A stretch of DNA of 46,666 bases from an uncultured Bacteroidia bacterium (GCA_903927965.1 CAIYPA010000543.1:1-46666); one strand, 5' to 3'; shown: positions 25,559 to 35,078, counted from the stretch's first letter. Made by a program: numbers and translations. Notes: a model not told the origin generated them from the letters alone.

Positions 25559-26170
25559 ATGAACAATCTATTCTTATGGATTTTCACAAATAGGGTTGAA
25601 ATTGGCGGAACAGTATTCGGGCTGGTTTATGTTTGGCTTTCAATCAGGCAAAACCTGTTGACATGGCCGGCCGGAATTATTTCTTCATTGCTTTATTGCT
25701 GGGTGTTTTTTGATGCAAAGTTTTATGCCCAAACCGGACTTCAGGTATATTACGTTCTAATAAGCATATACGGATGGTGGAGTTGGCATGCTATTTCTGC
25801 TAAAGGCTCAGAAATTGACCACCTTAGGGTAAGCAAAACAACTATTTCGCTTTGGGTCATTCTGATCGTTATTAATTTTATTCTTGCTTTGATAATCTAC
25901 TGTATTACAAGTAGATATACTGACGATTCAATTCCGCTGACAGACGCTTTTATTGCCTCAATGAGCATCATTGCCACCTGGATGCTTGCAAGGAAAAAGA
26001 TCGAACAGTGGTTGATCTGGATTTTTATTGATCTGACCTCAGCCGGATTGTATTTGTACCGAGGCCTCTACCCCACTGTCATGCTATTTATGGTCTATGC
26101 AGTAATGGCTGGAATTGGATATGTGGAATGGAGAAAAGAAACTCAAAATTATCATGCTAAACTCCGATAA
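25559..26170 (+). CDS. pnuC: Nicotinamide riboside transporter PnuC
   Basis: A 203-residue inner-membrane protein with about seven hydrophobic segments. Family landmarks are YVWLSIRQNLLTWPAGI (about 25-41), YAQTGLQVYYVLISIYGWW (about 55-75) and a C-terminal WIFIDLTSAGLYLYRGLYPT (about 155-175) that contains ligand-binding aromatics. PnuC carries nicotinamide riboside by facilitated diffusion, so it depends on an intracellular kinase to trap the substrate. That kinase is the next gene, which overlaps by 17 bp. The ATG at 25559 is chosen over a TTG six bases upstream. Confidence 0.93.
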   Translation: MNNLFLWIFTNRVEIGGTVFGLVYVWLSIRQNLLTWPAGIISSLLYCWVFFDAKFYAQTGLQVYYVLISIYGWWSWHAISAKGSEIDHLRVSKTTISLWVILIVINFILALIIYCITSRYTDDSIPLTDAFIASMSIIATWMLARKKIEQWLIWIFIDLTSAGLYLYRGLYPTVMLFMVYAVMAGIGYVEWRKETQNYHAKLR

Positions 26171-26696
26171 AATCAAACGTATCGTAATTACTGGTCCCGA
26201 ATCGACTGGAAAAACGGAACTGGCATGTGCCCTGGCGGAAAAATTGGGGACACTCTGGATCCCCGAATATGCACGCCATTACGTCGAAAACCTTGGGTAT
26301 GAATATGGTTATGACGATGTTGAAACTATAGCGAAATACCAGGTTGCACAAGAATCGGAATATATTTCAAGAATCAACGATGGAATTTTATTTTTTGATA
26401 CTTGGTTGATCATTACAAAGGTTTGGTTTGATGTGGTTTATGGGAAATGTCCGAAATGGCTTCCAGAACATATCAAATCCTCTGAAATTGACCTGTTTCT
26501 GGTTTGCGCCACCGATTTGCCATGGATTGCCGATCCGGTGAGGGAAAATGGTGGAGAAAAAAGGGAAGAACTTTTTCAAATGTATATCCAGGAAATCCAG
26601 AAATTTGGTTTCAATTTCGAAATAGTCAGGGGAATTGGAAAAGCCCGATTGGAATGTGCTTTAGACCTCCTTTCAAAGCATGGGATTAAACTATAA
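26154..26696 (+). CDS. NadR-like ribosylnicotinamide kinase
   Basis: A 180-residue P-loop protein. The Walker A motif GPESTGKTEL lies at residues 14-23, followed by EYARHY (about 36-41) and FFDTW (about 79-83), which are typical of the kinase domain of NadR, and VCATDLPWIADPVREN near 115 with a lid arginine. Only the kinase domain is present; the adenylyltransferase and DNA-binding domains of full NadR are missing. It would phosphorylate nicotinamide riboside to NMN. The overlap with pnuC fits a coupled uptake-and-trapping unit for NAD salvage. The ATG at 26154 gives a start close to the first strand; the longer frame from 26115 lies inside pnuC and is less likely. Confidence 0.88.
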   Translation: MLNSDKIKRIVITGPESTGKTELACALAEKLGTLWIPEYARHYVENLGYEYGYDDVETIAKYQVAQESEYISRINDGILFFDTWLIITKVWFDVVYGKCPKWLPEHIKSSEIDLFLVCATDLPWIADPVRENGGEKREELFQMYIQEIQKFGFNFEIVRGIGKARLECALDLLSKHGIKL

Positions 26697-26765
26697 CCCA
26701 TCTGGATTGTTATTTTGTAAGATTGATTATTGGGATTTTTAAATTAAAAATATAATTTTAAGAAT

Positions 26766-27701
26766 ATGAAAATTGCAGACAGTATCGTGGAATTGGTTGG
26801 CCGGACCCCAATGGTAAGGTTAAACCGTCTTACTGAAGGTTTGGATTGTCAGGTTATTGTAAAGTTGGAGTCACAGAACCCGGGAGGGTCGGTAAAAGAC
26901 AGGTTGGGTTTTGCCATGATTGATGCCGCCGAAAAAGAAGGATTGATCAATAAAGATACCGTGATCATTGAACCAACGAGTGGCAATACAGGTGTCGGCC
27001 TGGCATTTGTTTGTGCTGCAAAAGGGTACAAATTAAAAATTGTAATGCCGGATTCAGTTAGTGTCGAAAGGAGAATGATCGTGCAGGCATATGGTGGAGA
27101 GGTTATCCTGACACCGGGAAAGGAAGGAATGAAAGGTGCCATAGCCAAAGCAGAAGCATTGCAACTTACAATTCCGGGAAGCTTTATACCCATGCAGTTC
27201 TCCAATCCATCCAATCCTGAAATGCACCGTAAAACCACGGCAGTTGAAATTTGGGAAGACACTGATGGACAAGTAGATATATTTGTTGCTGGTTCCGGGA
27301 CTGGTGGTACAATCACAGGAGTTTCGGAAGTGATAAGGGCAAAAAAACCTACCTTTTATTCAGTTGTGGTTGAACCTGAGGATTCACCAGTATTGTCGGG
27401 TGGAGCTCCCGGGCCTCATAAGATACAGGGAATTGGCCCGGGATTTATACCGAAGGTGTTAAACACATCATCTTATGATGAAATCTTTAAAGTATCTGCG
27501 GCAGATTCATTTGAAACAGCCAGAAAATTGGCCAGTTTGGAGGGCATTTTCTGTGGCATTTCTGCGGGTGGCAATGTTTATGCAGCGCTCCAGTTGGCAA
27601 AGCGTCCAGAAAATAAAGGTAAGATGATTGTCACAATTATATGCGATACCGGTGAAAGATATTTAAGTACCCCACTTTTTGCCTTTGAAAATGAGCGATA
27701 A
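26766..27701 (+). CDS. cysK: Cysteine synthase A (O-acetylserine sulfhydrylase)
   Basis: A 311-residue PLP enzyme that makes cysteine from O-acetylserine and sulfide. The PLP lysine is Lys44 in GGSVKDR. The substrate loop TSGNTG is at 71-76, the phosphate-binding loop AGSGTGGTITG at about 176-186, and the conserved GPHKIQGIGPGF segment at about 217-228. Length and motif order are those of CysK. The end overlaps the next gene, cysE, by 11 bp, putting the two steps of cysteine synthesis in one unit. Confidence 0.94.
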   Translation: MKIADSIVELVGRTPMVRLNRLTEGLDCQVIVKLESQNPGGSVKDRLGFAMIDAAEKEGLINKDTVIIEPTSGNTGVGLAFVCAAKGYKLKIVMPDSVSVERRMIVQAYGGEVILTPGKEGMKGAIAKAEALQLTIPGSFIPMQFSNPSNPEMHRKTTAVEIWEDTDGQVDIFVAGSGTGGTITGVSEVIRAKKPTFYSVVVEPEDSPVLSGGAPGPHKIQGIGPGFIPKVLNTSSYDEIFKVSAADSFETARKLASLEGIFCGISAGGNVYAALQLAKRPENKGKMIVTIICDTGERYLSTPLFAFENER

Positions 27702-28626
27702 CAGACTTGAAAGGATTGGTGTATGGACCGACTCTGCTGTCAGGTCGCTCGTCGATGCGAAATCATTTGATATATTGTGCCATAGGCACCGGGCAGGGGA
27801 AACCATGCCCGCTACCGAAAAATTGAGGACCATTGTTGAGAAAGTCCGTCAGATTGTTTTTCCAGGATATTTTGGGGAAATCAACCTGAAAGCCGATACA
27901 CTTCCTTATTATATGGGTGTTCTGATCGATGAAGTGAATGAACTGATGGCAGATCAGATCTTTGCAGGTTTGTGTTTTATTTGTGAAAGCGAACCTGACA
28001 GGGATCTCGAAGGGAAAAGGGCCAACGCTGACTATATTGCCCACGAATTCGTAAACAGATTGCCTGAATTGAGACGAATATTGATTACTGATGTGAATGC
28101 AGCGTATCTTGGCGACCCGGCAGCAAACAGTGTCGGGGAAGTTATTTTTTGTTATCCTGCAATAAGGGCAATATCCAGTTACCGGATAGCGCATAGTCTG
28201 TATCTTCTAGGAGTCCCACTGATTCCCAGGATCATCACAGAAATGGCACATTCCGAGACAGGAATAGATATAAATCCAGAAGCCGTTATCGGTGAATACT
28301 TTACAATAGACCACGGTACCGGTGTGGTGATCGGTTCGACAAGCATTATTGGCAACAATGTTAAACTTTTTCAGGGGGTGACCCTTGGTGCAAAAAGTTT
28401 CCCGCTCGACGAAAATGGGAATCCTGTTAAAGGAATTCCACGCCATCCGGTTGTCGAGGACAATGTGATCATCTATTCAAATGCCACGATCCTTGGGCGC
28501 ATCACAATCGGCCATGACTCGGTAATCGGTGGGAACATTTGGGTTACCAATGACCTGCCCCCATATTCACGGATCGTTCAGAACAAAACACGTAATCTCG
28601 ATTTTTTTAATGGAGGAGGGATCTGA
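27691..28626 (+). CDS. cysE: Serine O-acetyltransferase
   Basis: A 311-residue enzyme that acetylates serine with acetyl-CoA, the first step of cysteine synthesis. The N-terminal 170 residues are helical. The C-terminal left-handed beta-helix begins near residue 190 (INPEAVIGEYFTIDHGTGVVIG), with the catalytic His in DHGTG, then GVTLGAKSF and PVVEDNVIIYSNATILG hexapeptide repeats, and ends NLDFFNGGGI. The long N-terminus matches the branch found in Bacteroidota. I chose the ATG at 27691 because the longer frame begins with TTG deeper inside cysK. A complex with CysK is known for the family and is plausible here. Confidence 0.92.
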   Translation: MSDNRLERIGVWTDSAVRSLVDAKSFDILCHRHRAGETMPATEKLRTIVEKVRQIVFPGYFGEINLKADTLPYYMGVLIDEVNELMADQIFAGLCFICESEPDRDLEGKRANADYIAHEFVNRLPELRRILITDVNAAYLGDPAANSVGEVIFCYPAIRAISSYRIAHSLYLLGVPLIPRIITEMAHSETGIDINPEAVIGEYFTIDHGTGVVIGSTSIIGNNVKLFQGVTLGAKSFPLDENGNPVKGIPRHPVVEDNVIIYSNATILGRITIGHDSVIGGNIWVTNDLPPYSRIVQNKTRNLDFFNGGGI

Positions 28627-28652
28627 AAATGATATTAATCCACAGAATAAAC

Positions 28653-28687
28653 TAATTTTGCCCCCGCAATTTGAGTTCTTTGCGGGG
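28653..28687 (+). promoter_or_regulatory. -7 box next to a GC-rich hairpin, between cysE and the methyltransferase
   Basis: TAATTTTG at 28653-28660 fits TAnnTTTG and is followed at once by a hairpin, CCCCGCAA (28662-28669) with TTGCGGGG (28680-28687). The hairpin could end the cysK-cysE transcript, although only TTA follows instead of a T-tract. The box could start the methyltransferase transcript 90 bp downstream. Both readings are inference. Confidence 0.4.
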
Positions 28688-28750
28688 TTACCGTATTTGG
28701 CTATTCATTTTGCTGACTAGGCTGTTATCAAATTAGTAAAGCGTGGATCT

Positions 28751-29968
28751 GTGAGTAAGTTTAAAATCGTAGCAAAAACATTCGCCGGACTTGAAAACGT
28801 ATTGGCAGATGAAATTAAGGGGATAGGTGGTGAATCAGTTTCAGTTGAAAGGCGTGCTGTTTCGTTTTATGGTGACCAGGAACTCATGTACAGGGCGAAT
28901 TTCCACTTGCGAACAGCCCTAAAGATCCTAAAACCCATTGCTGAGTTTGATGTTGCCGACCGGGATGAACTTTACGACCGGTCAAAAAGCGTCCCATGGA
29001 GCGACTATCTCGCTCTTGGAAAATCATTCGCCATCGACAGTACCGTCCAATCGGAGATGTTTATCAACTCGATGTATGCTTCTCTGAAAGTTAAAGATGC
29101 CATTGCTGATCATTTTCGTGAAAAAACCGGAAAACGGCCCTCTGTCAATACTGAGAATCCTGATATCCGTATCAATGTTTACCTGATGGGCGGTCACTGT
29201 ATCCTCTCCCTTGACAGTTCCGGTGAATCGCTACATAAACGAGGGTACAGGATCGGGCAAGGAGAAGCCCCTATCAATGAAGTCCTTGCTGCTGGGATGA
29301 TCCTTCTTACAGGTTGGAACGGTCAAAAGGATTTTTTGGATCCCATGTGCGGTTCCGGTACAATATTGATCGAAGCTGCTATGATTGCGAAAGGGATTCC
29401 ACCCGGAATGTACCGCAAATCATTTGGTTTCGAACTATGGCCCGATTTTAACGAAGACCTGTTCGATGAAATTTGTAATGGGGAATATGAAAAGGAGTAT
29501 TCCGGGAAAATTCTGGGGTCAGATATCTCAATAAAAGACATAGCAATCGCACGTGCCAATATCAAAAATGCGAGCCTCACCAAAGTAATCGAATTACAGG
29601 TTCAGGATTTTATTAAACTTGAACTTCCATTTTCCGATGGTATCATTATTACAAATCCTCCTTACGGTGAAAGGATGAAACCTTCTTCAATCATAGAATT
29701 GTACCAGTCAATCGGGAATACTTTGAAAAACAGGTATGCAGGTTTTGAGGCATGGATCATTTCAAGTTCAGTTGAAGGGTTTATGAGCATCGGCTTAAAG
29801 CCCTCCAAAAAAATAGATCTGTTCAACGGGGCACTTGCCTGTAGTTACCGAAGTTTTGAATTGTTCCAAGGTTCACACAAACAAGCAGTTATTATTAAAA
29901 AAACAAATGTTGTTAATGCGGATATCAATTATGATAAGCCAAAGCGTTTGATCATTAAAAAGCTATAG
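28751..29968 (+). CDS. THUMP-domain class I SAM-dependent RNA methyltransferase
   Basis: A 405-residue protein with a THUMP RNA-binding domain (about residues 45-165; FAIDSTVQSEMFINS, VYLMGGHCILSLDSSGESLHKRGYR split over its end). A Rossmann methyltransferase follows, with the SAM loop DPMCGSGT (about 196-203) and the catalytic NPPYGERM (about 300-307). This is the RlmL-N / YpsC-like family, which makes N2-methylguanine in 23S rRNA, likely at position 2445. It starts with GTG; the start fits the conserved FKIVAKTFAGLE N-terminus. Confidence 0.9.
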   Translation: MSKFKIVAKTFAGLENVLADEIKGIGGESVSVERRAVSFYGDQELMYRANFHLRTALKILKPIAEFDVADRDELYDRSKSVPWSDYLALGKSFAIDSTVQSEMFINSMYASLKVKDAIADHFREKTGKRPSVNTENPDIRINVYLMGGHCILSLDSSGESLHKRGYRIGQGEAPINEVLAAGMILLTGWNGQKDFLDPMCGSGTILIEAAMIAKGIPPGMYRKSFGFELWPDFNEDLFDEICNGEYEKEYSGKILGSDISIKDIAIARANIKNASLTKVIELQVQDFIKLELPFSDGIIITNPPYGERMKPSSIIELYQSIGNTLKNRYAGFEAWIISSSVEGFMSIGLKPSKKIDLFNGALACSYRSFELFQGSHKQAVIIKKTNVVNADINYDKPKRLIIKKL

Positions 29969-30043
29969 CAAGCTTCTAATCTTTTCATCCACTTTGGAAG
30001 TTGAATCCTCAATTCTTGCAAAAAAAAGTTGCCGGAGTGAATT

Positions 30044-32065
30044 TTACTCATAAAGGATTTCCTGAGGTTTGCCACCAAGGAAATCATCAAATCTGGCTTT
30101 TGGTTGCCCAAAAACATTGAAAATATACCGGTCGCCATTTTTGGGCAAAATTGGGAACCATGTTAGCCTGAACTCCAGTACTTTGAAAACCAGGGATTCA
30201 TTATGTATCCTGATTCCCATTCCAACGCCTGCGTAGAAGTTCTCCCTGAAAATCCTTTGCATACTATTTGAGAGGAAGGCCGCATCGGCAAAAAAATAAT
30301 TGGCAAACCTAAAGCCCAAATAACTTAAATCCCAAAACCGAACCGATTCAATGTTAATCTTTAACCTATTGGTTCCTTGAATATCAAGTGAATAGAAATC
30401 ACGTATTCCATATCCCTTGTTCATCACAAGATATTCCTCTTTAAACCGGTTAATTCCGCTCATTAATTCCATATTCACAAAATAACGATAAGGATGGCTA
30501 TTAAAATAAACAAACTTGCTGAAAAAATTTGTATTCAATAAAATTACTCCCTGCTCGATCCTGGAATTGCCTATATATCCACCCAGACCTACCTGCCATT
30601 TAAAATAAGCACCCCCTGAAAGAATGCTGGCGTTAGAGTGGAGAAAATGAAAGTAAGGGCGCAGATGTTCCCTGACGCGGTCCCTGTCAAATCCAAAAGC
30701 AGCTTCTGCATACCTTCCGTAAGGTATATCTTCAGTAATACCATAACCGTAAACTCGACTATTTTTAAACAAATCCCTTTTACTGATACCAAAAGTACCG
30801 AGAATAAAATCGTGGTCCCTGAAAAAACTGTTCCCTGAATTATCTGATGTGCTATTGTAGTAATTCCTATGCAGATATCGTCCTGCTAGGATTACATTTC
30901 CCAACGATGAACCTGCACGGCTTTTGATCAATTGCCCATACCAGGTATCCAAATACAAATAGGAGGCAGGTATAGGCAATTTTGTATAAGAATAGGGTGT
31001 CTGGTAATAATCTTTAAATGTTCTTTCAAGAGAAATTCCTCCCGCCCAGTCCATCTTTGAAGCCAAAAACTGTTTGTCGATATAAACATTCCATCCTGTT
31101 TTCCCAAAAGTATTGGTATATCTCAAACCTGTTTTGATAAATTTTGCTCCAAAATCGCTTATTTCGTAGTTTACAGTACCTCCCCAAACTTGCTTTTCAT
31201 TTCTATTGTATTCAAGGCTAGCCAAAAATTGATGTCCTATGCCAAAAACATTCTCATTTACCATTTCCATTTCTGAGGAATTGGTGCCAAAACTCCCGCT
31301 GATCCCGTATTCAAAACGCTCTTTTATGATCAACAGGACATCTACTTCTGAGGGGTCAGTTTTTGAACGCGAAACCAAAATTGCAACATCCTGAATATAA
31401 GGAAGATCACGGATCACTTTTTCGTTATCTGCCATTAACTGCGGATCTAGTTTTTCTCCCGGGTTGAACAACAACTGCCTCATCAGTTTGTGTTCCTTCG
31501 TTTTCATATGGACACTATTGCCGGTTTTTCCAATCCAGGTTGAAGCTTGTTTTAGTGTATCCTGTAAGGTTGGCCCAAATACGTCAAGCTGTAAAATCCT
31601 GATCTTTCCGATTATCTTACCCGAATAAGCCTGAAAATACTTTGTGCTCTTTACTGCCATCTGCTCTTTAACAGGTTCACCCTCCCTGATCATCAGTGAA
31701 TACAGGTTTCTGGTAATAAAGTTATTATCAGCCTTATTTTTGATAGACGACAATGAACTGTTGTTGACAGGATCGGAAGTAATTCCAATCGGTCTTCGAA
31801 TAGTATCTTTTCTTTCAGCCGGTCCAAAACCTTGAAAACGGGCTTCAAGGTAACTCGACTCATGTTTATTCTCAACTAAAGAGCTATCTTTCAAATTTAT
31901 CCCTGTGGATTTGGTTTTATAAGGTAATTTATTGTCAATTGAATCCCGCAGATGTAATGTTATGCGGAAACAATTGGCTTCAGGGGATGAAGCCCACAAA
32001 TAATGTTTGGAGATCAATACCATTATGATCAGAAAAAATCCATATTTAACAATTGAACACCTCAA
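30044..32065 (-). CDS. Omp85-like outer-membrane protein with POTRA-type domain
   Basis: A 673-residue protein. The N-terminal hydrophobic segment (about residues 5-25; YGFFLIIMVLISKHYLWA) acts as an export signal. A POTRA-like segment lies at about 150-255 (IGKIRILQLDVFGPTL, LLFNPGEKLDPQLMADNEK, YIQDVAILV, VDVLLIIKERF). The rest has the alternating pattern and aromatic turns of an outer-membrane barrel of about 16 strands. It resembles BamA/TamA-type proteins, but it is short, with one clear POTRA. The substrate is unknown. The only workable start is TTG at 32065, as an in-frame stop lies 21 bp upstream. It stands alone, convergent with the methyltransferase gene. Confidence 0.7.
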   Translation of the reverse strand: MRCSIVKYGFFLIIMVLISKHYLWASSPEANCFRITLHLRDSIDNKLPYKTKSTGINLKDSSLVENKHESSYLEARFQGFGPAERKDTIRRPIGITSDPVNNSSLSSIKNKADNNFITRNLYSLMIREGEPVKEQMAVKSTKYFQAYSGKIIGKIRILQLDVFGPTLQDTLKQASTWIGKTGNSVHMKTKEHKLMRQLLFNPGEKLDPQLMADNEKVIRDLPYIQDVAILVSRSKTDPSEVDVLLIIKERFEYGISGSFGTNSSEMEMVNENVFGIGHQFLASLEYNRNEKQVWGGTVNYEISDFGAKFIKTGLRYTNTFGKTGWNVYIDKQFLASKMDWAGGISLERTFKDYYQTPYSYTKLPIPASYLYLDTWYGQLIKSRAGSSLGNVILAGRYLHRNYYNSTSDNSGNSFFRDHDFILGTFGISKRDLFKNSRVYGYGITEDIPYGRYAEAAFGFDRDRVREHLRPYFHFLHSNASILSGGAYFKWQVGLGGYIGNSRIEQGVILLNTNFFSKFVYFNSHPYRYFVNMELMSGINRFKEEYLVMNKGYGIRDFYSLDIQGTNRLKINIESVRFWDLSYLGFRFANYFFADAAFLSNSMQRIFRENFYAGVGMGIRIHNESLVFKVLEFRLTWFPILPKNGDRYIFNVFGQPKARFDDFLGGKPQEILYE

Positions 32066-32209
32066 TGAGCGAAATTTTCAGAAATTAATTTACCCTTATA
32101 TTAAGTTTAACCTGCGAAGTTAAAGTAAAATGGGAAAATTCGGATATTTTGAATAACATTGAACCGATAAAAATTCAGGATAGACAAATACAATCATTCC
32201 GATCAATTC

Positions 32210-32881
32210 ATGAGAAAACCGAAAGCAGTGATTTTTGATATGGACGGTGTCTTAATTGACAGTGAACCAATTCATTATGAAGTTGAAAAACGAATATTTG
32301 ATTTATTGGGGATCGAAGTTTCCGAAGCCATTCACAGGACGTACATGGGTGCGTCCAATGATTTTATGTACTCCGACCTAAAATCGAGGTTTAATTTATC
32401 GTCCTCGTTGCAGGAACTCATCAAATATGACGATGATTTTCGTTGCCAATATCTGAATGACCTTGAGAAAATTGATTTGAATCCCGGTGTTTTGGATTTA
32501 CTGAATGACCTTAAATCGGCAGGTATTAAGCTCGCAGTAGCCACATCTTCATCACCAGATATTGCATCTGTTTTGCTTAACAGATGCGAAATAGCATCAG
32601 CTTTTGATTCAGTTGTGACGACAAGTGATGCAGGTAAAAGCAAACCAGCCCCAGATGTCTATCTTTTGGCTGCCAGACGATTGGGTGTATTACCAGAAGA
32701 TTGTCTTGTTTTTGAGGATTCGCCAAACGGACTTTCCGCAGCAAAAAAAGCGAATATGTATTGTATTGTAATTCAAAATGATAGCCAATTTGACAATCAA
32801 TTATCTCTTGCAGATTACAGGATCAATTCATTTGAAGTACTGACAGTTGAAAAATTATTATCAATTTCTCAGGGCATTTAA
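32210..32881 (+). CDS. HAD family hydrolase, beta-phosphoglucomutase-like
   Basis: A 223-residue protein of HAD subfamily IA. The nucleophile motif FDMDGVLIDSEP lies at residues 9-20 with Asp10 and Asp12. An alpha-helical cap follows (about 20-90), then VATSSS (motif II, about 108-113), the lysine of GKSKPAPDVY (about 142-151) and FEDSPNGLSAAKKA (motif IV, about 166-179). The DxD pair with a small cap fits sugar-phosphate phosphatases or beta-phosphoglucomutase. The exact substrate cannot be told. It is cytoplasmic and has no operon partner. Confidence 0.87.
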   Translation: MRKPKAVIFDMDGVLIDSEPIHYEVEKRIFDLLGIEVSEAIHRTYMGASNDFMYSDLKSRFNLSSSLQELIKYDDDFRCQYLNDLEKIDLNPGVLDLLNDLKSAGIKLAVATSSSPDIASVLLNRCEIASAFDSVVTTSDAGKSKPAPDVYLLAARRLGVLPEDCLVFEDSPNGLSAAKKANMYCIVIQNDSQFDNQLSLADYRINSFEVLTVEKLLSISQGI

Positions 32882-33019
32882 CCTATCGCAATTTTTCATT
32901 ATAATGCGTTAATAAAATACGAGTCATCACATTAAAATACCAGTGAATTCCTTAAATGGAAACAGGTAATCTATTTCTATATATTTCAAACTATTTCTAT
33001 TTATTCCCCATATTTCGCT

Positions 33020-34276
33020 ATGAAGAAAATATTGCCCGATGAGGCTTTTGAAGTGATACACAACCGAAATTTCAGGTTATTTTTGACCTACCGGTTTTTA
33101 ATGACATCGGCGACATTGATGCAATCGGTCATTGTTGGCTGGCAATTGTACAACATCACAAAAGATGTCCTTTCTTTGGGAATGATCGGATTGACCGAAG
33201 TGATCCCACAGGTCAGCATTGCCTTGATTGCAGGACATTTTGTGGATATCTGGGACCGTAAGAAAATCATTTTTTACACCACATTCCTTCTTTTGTTGGG
33301 ATCTTCGATTTTAACAGTTTATAGCATACCTATTTTAAAGGTACATCAACTACTGGGAATCGCACCCATCTTTGTAACGATCTTTATTACAGGGCTTGTC
33401 CGGGGAATATTGATGCCGGCAAATACTGCCCTGATGGGACAGCTTGTCAGACGGGAATTGCTTACCGGAGCGGCGACATGGAGCAGTGCCACCTGGCATC
33501 TTGCTGCCGTTACCGGACCAGCTTTAGGCGGATTGGTTTATGGATTTTTTGGTATAATTCCGGCTTATGTACTAGTATTTCTTCTCTACTTTTCATGTAC
33601 CGTACTTCTCCTATTTATCAAGTCACCTGGAAAAGTTGCTTTAATTTCAGGTGCAGCGGAAGGGATCTTTGACAGGATCAAAGAAGGTATTAATTATGTC
33701 TTTCGTAACCAGATACTTCTGAGCGCTTTTGCCCTTGACATGTTCGCTGTCCTTTTTGGCGGTGCTGTAGCCATGCTCCCTGTTTTTGCATCCGATGTTT
33801 TAAAAATCGGGCCCGAAGGCTTGGGATTCCTAAGGGCATGTCCTGCTGCCGGGGCCATTATTATGTCATTGATCCTGATCATTAAACCACCGGTAAGCCG
33901 ATCCGGGACTCAACTTCTCTACAGTGTATTTGGATTTGGACTCTGCATGATCGTATTTGCAATATCAAAAAGTTTTTTGCTTTCGGCCATTTGCCTTTTT
34001 TTAAGCGGGGCTTTCGACAATGTAAGTGTGATTGTGAGGTCGAGTATCCTTCAGATTTATACTTCCGACGATATGAAAGGGAGGGTGGCGGCTGTCAACA
34101 GTATTTTTGTTGGATCTTCGAATGAACTTGGTGCGTTTGAATCGGGAGTTGCGGCCAGGTTCATGGGATTGGTGCCTTCTGTTGTTTTTGGCGGAGTCAT
34201 GACATTGGTTGTGGTTTCAGTAGCGGCCTGGAGGTCACCTACATTAAGAAATCTTGCCCTAAAAGATGGGATTTGA
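33020..34276 (+). CDS. MFS transporter, EntS/MFS_3-like exporter
   Basis: A 418-residue inner-membrane protein with about 11-12 hydrophobic helices. After the first helix it has VGWQLYNITKDVLSLGMIGLTEVIP and then AGHFVDIWDRKKII (about 72-85), the loop 2-3 signature (G-x-x-x-D-x-x-x-R-K) of the major facilitator superfamily. The region MPANTALMGQLVRRELLTGAATW (about 133-155) is typical of the MFS_3 / EntS branch that exports siderophores or drugs. No siderophore genes are in the window, so the substrate is unknown. It ends convergently with the DUF3782 gene, whose stop lies in a shared hairpin (34316-34324 with 34345-34353). Confidence 0.85.
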   Translation: MKKILPDEAFEVIHNRNFRLFLTYRFLMTSATLMQSVIVGWQLYNITKDVLSLGMIGLTEVIPQVSIALIAGHFVDIWDRKKIIFYTTFLLLLGSSILTVYSIPILKVHQLLGIAPIFVTIFITGLVRGILMPANTALMGQLVRRELLTGAATWSSATWHLAAVTGPALGGLVYGFFGIIPAYVLVFLLYFSCTVLLLFIKSPGKVALISGAAEGIFDRIKEGINYVFRNQILLSAFALDMFAVLFGGAVAMLPVFASDVLKIGPEGLGFLRACPAAGAIIMSLILIIKPPVSRSGTQLLYSVFGFGLCMIVFAISKSFLLSAICLFLSGAFDNVSVIVRSSILQIYTSDDMKGRVAAVNSIFVGSSNELGAFESGVAARFMGLVPSVVFGGVMTLVVVSVAAWRSPTLRNLALKDGI

Positions 34277-34348
34277 GACCTGGTGAAGGTATTTGCAATA
34301 AATCGGTAGATAGGCATTAATGGGAAAGTGACAAAAATCGGATGCCCA

Positions 34349-34987
34349 TTAATACTCAACTTTCCATTCCCTTGGAACAAATTTCTCATCGTTTACTATT
34401 TCGACAAGGTTACCTTTTTGCCTCAAGACATACAGTCCATTTTTGTAAGCATACCTATCCGCCTGGTTTTCTATGATCATTCCGGCAACTGCACCATAGA
34501 GTGTCACACCTCCAAAATTGAGTCTTTCGGGTTGGACTTTCTGGATTTTAGCGAGCCGTTCCAGATGTTCATCCACATCCTCTTTTGACAGTTTGCTCTT
34601 TATTTCCACTGCAACGGCAACATCCGTATTGATCAAAAGCAAGTCGATCTCGTAATATCTTTCTTTACCAATAAGCCCAATGACATTTTGCATTGTTGTC
34701 CGTATTTCTATCCCTCTGTCACTAAAAAGCTCAATAATCTTGGGCCGAACCATCTCTTCCACAAATTTCCCCGAGGTTCCGGCAATTTCCCCAAGACGTT
34801 TGTCAAAATCAGCACGGCTCTTCTTTAAGCTTTTCTCAAGACTTTTTTCCGTGTCTAAAAGCCGTTGATGAAATTCCTCCCGATTTTTATTCATGCTTTT
34901 ATCTGATTCCAATAATCGCTGTTGGAATTCTTTAGCCTGTCTGTCAAGCAAATCCAAAATATCCTGTTTTGTTAATTCTGTTCTCAT
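34349..34987 (-). CDS. DUF3782-like protein with PD-(D/E)XK nuclease fold
   Basis: A 212-residue protein. Residues 8-70 form a heptad-rich coiled coil (RQAKEFQQRLLESDKS and on). The C-terminal domain carries a nuclease-type signature: EE at 77-78, then Asp115 in YYEIDLLL and Glu128-x-Lys130 in VAVEIKSK. The family DUF3782 belongs to the PD-(D/E)XK superfamily by fold, and its members are often found in many copies in bacteria with filamentous or gliding lifestyles. The function is unknown; nucleic-acid cleavage or binding is inferred. The ATG at 34987 is chosen because a good -7 box lies just before it and the longer frame begins with TTG. Confidence 0.75.
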   Translation of the reverse strand: MRTELTKQDILDLLDRQAKEFQQRLLESDKSMNKNREEFHQRLLDTEKSLEKSLKKSRADFDKRLGEIAGTSGKFVEEMVRPKIIELFSDRGIEIRTTMQNVIGLIGKERYYEIDLLLINTDVAVAVEIKSKLSKEDVDEHLERLAKIQKVQPERLNFGGVTLYGAVAGMIIENQADRYAYKNGLYVLRQKGNLVEIVNDEKFVPREWKVEY

Positions 34988-35009
34988 TTGATCCAAATTT
35001 TGACTCAAT

Positions 35010-35017
35010 CAAATATA
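35010..35017 (-). promoter_or_regulatory. -7 box (TATATTTG) of the DUF3782 gene
   Basis: TATATTTG on the minus strand, 22 bp before the ATG at 34987, matches TAnnTTTG. The upstream TTG at 35008 would leave almost no leader. Confidence 0.55.
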
Positions 35018-35078
35018 CCAAAAATTTTGTTGGAAAGCAATTACCATAGGCTATTATGTCACACTACAATCAATCCCT

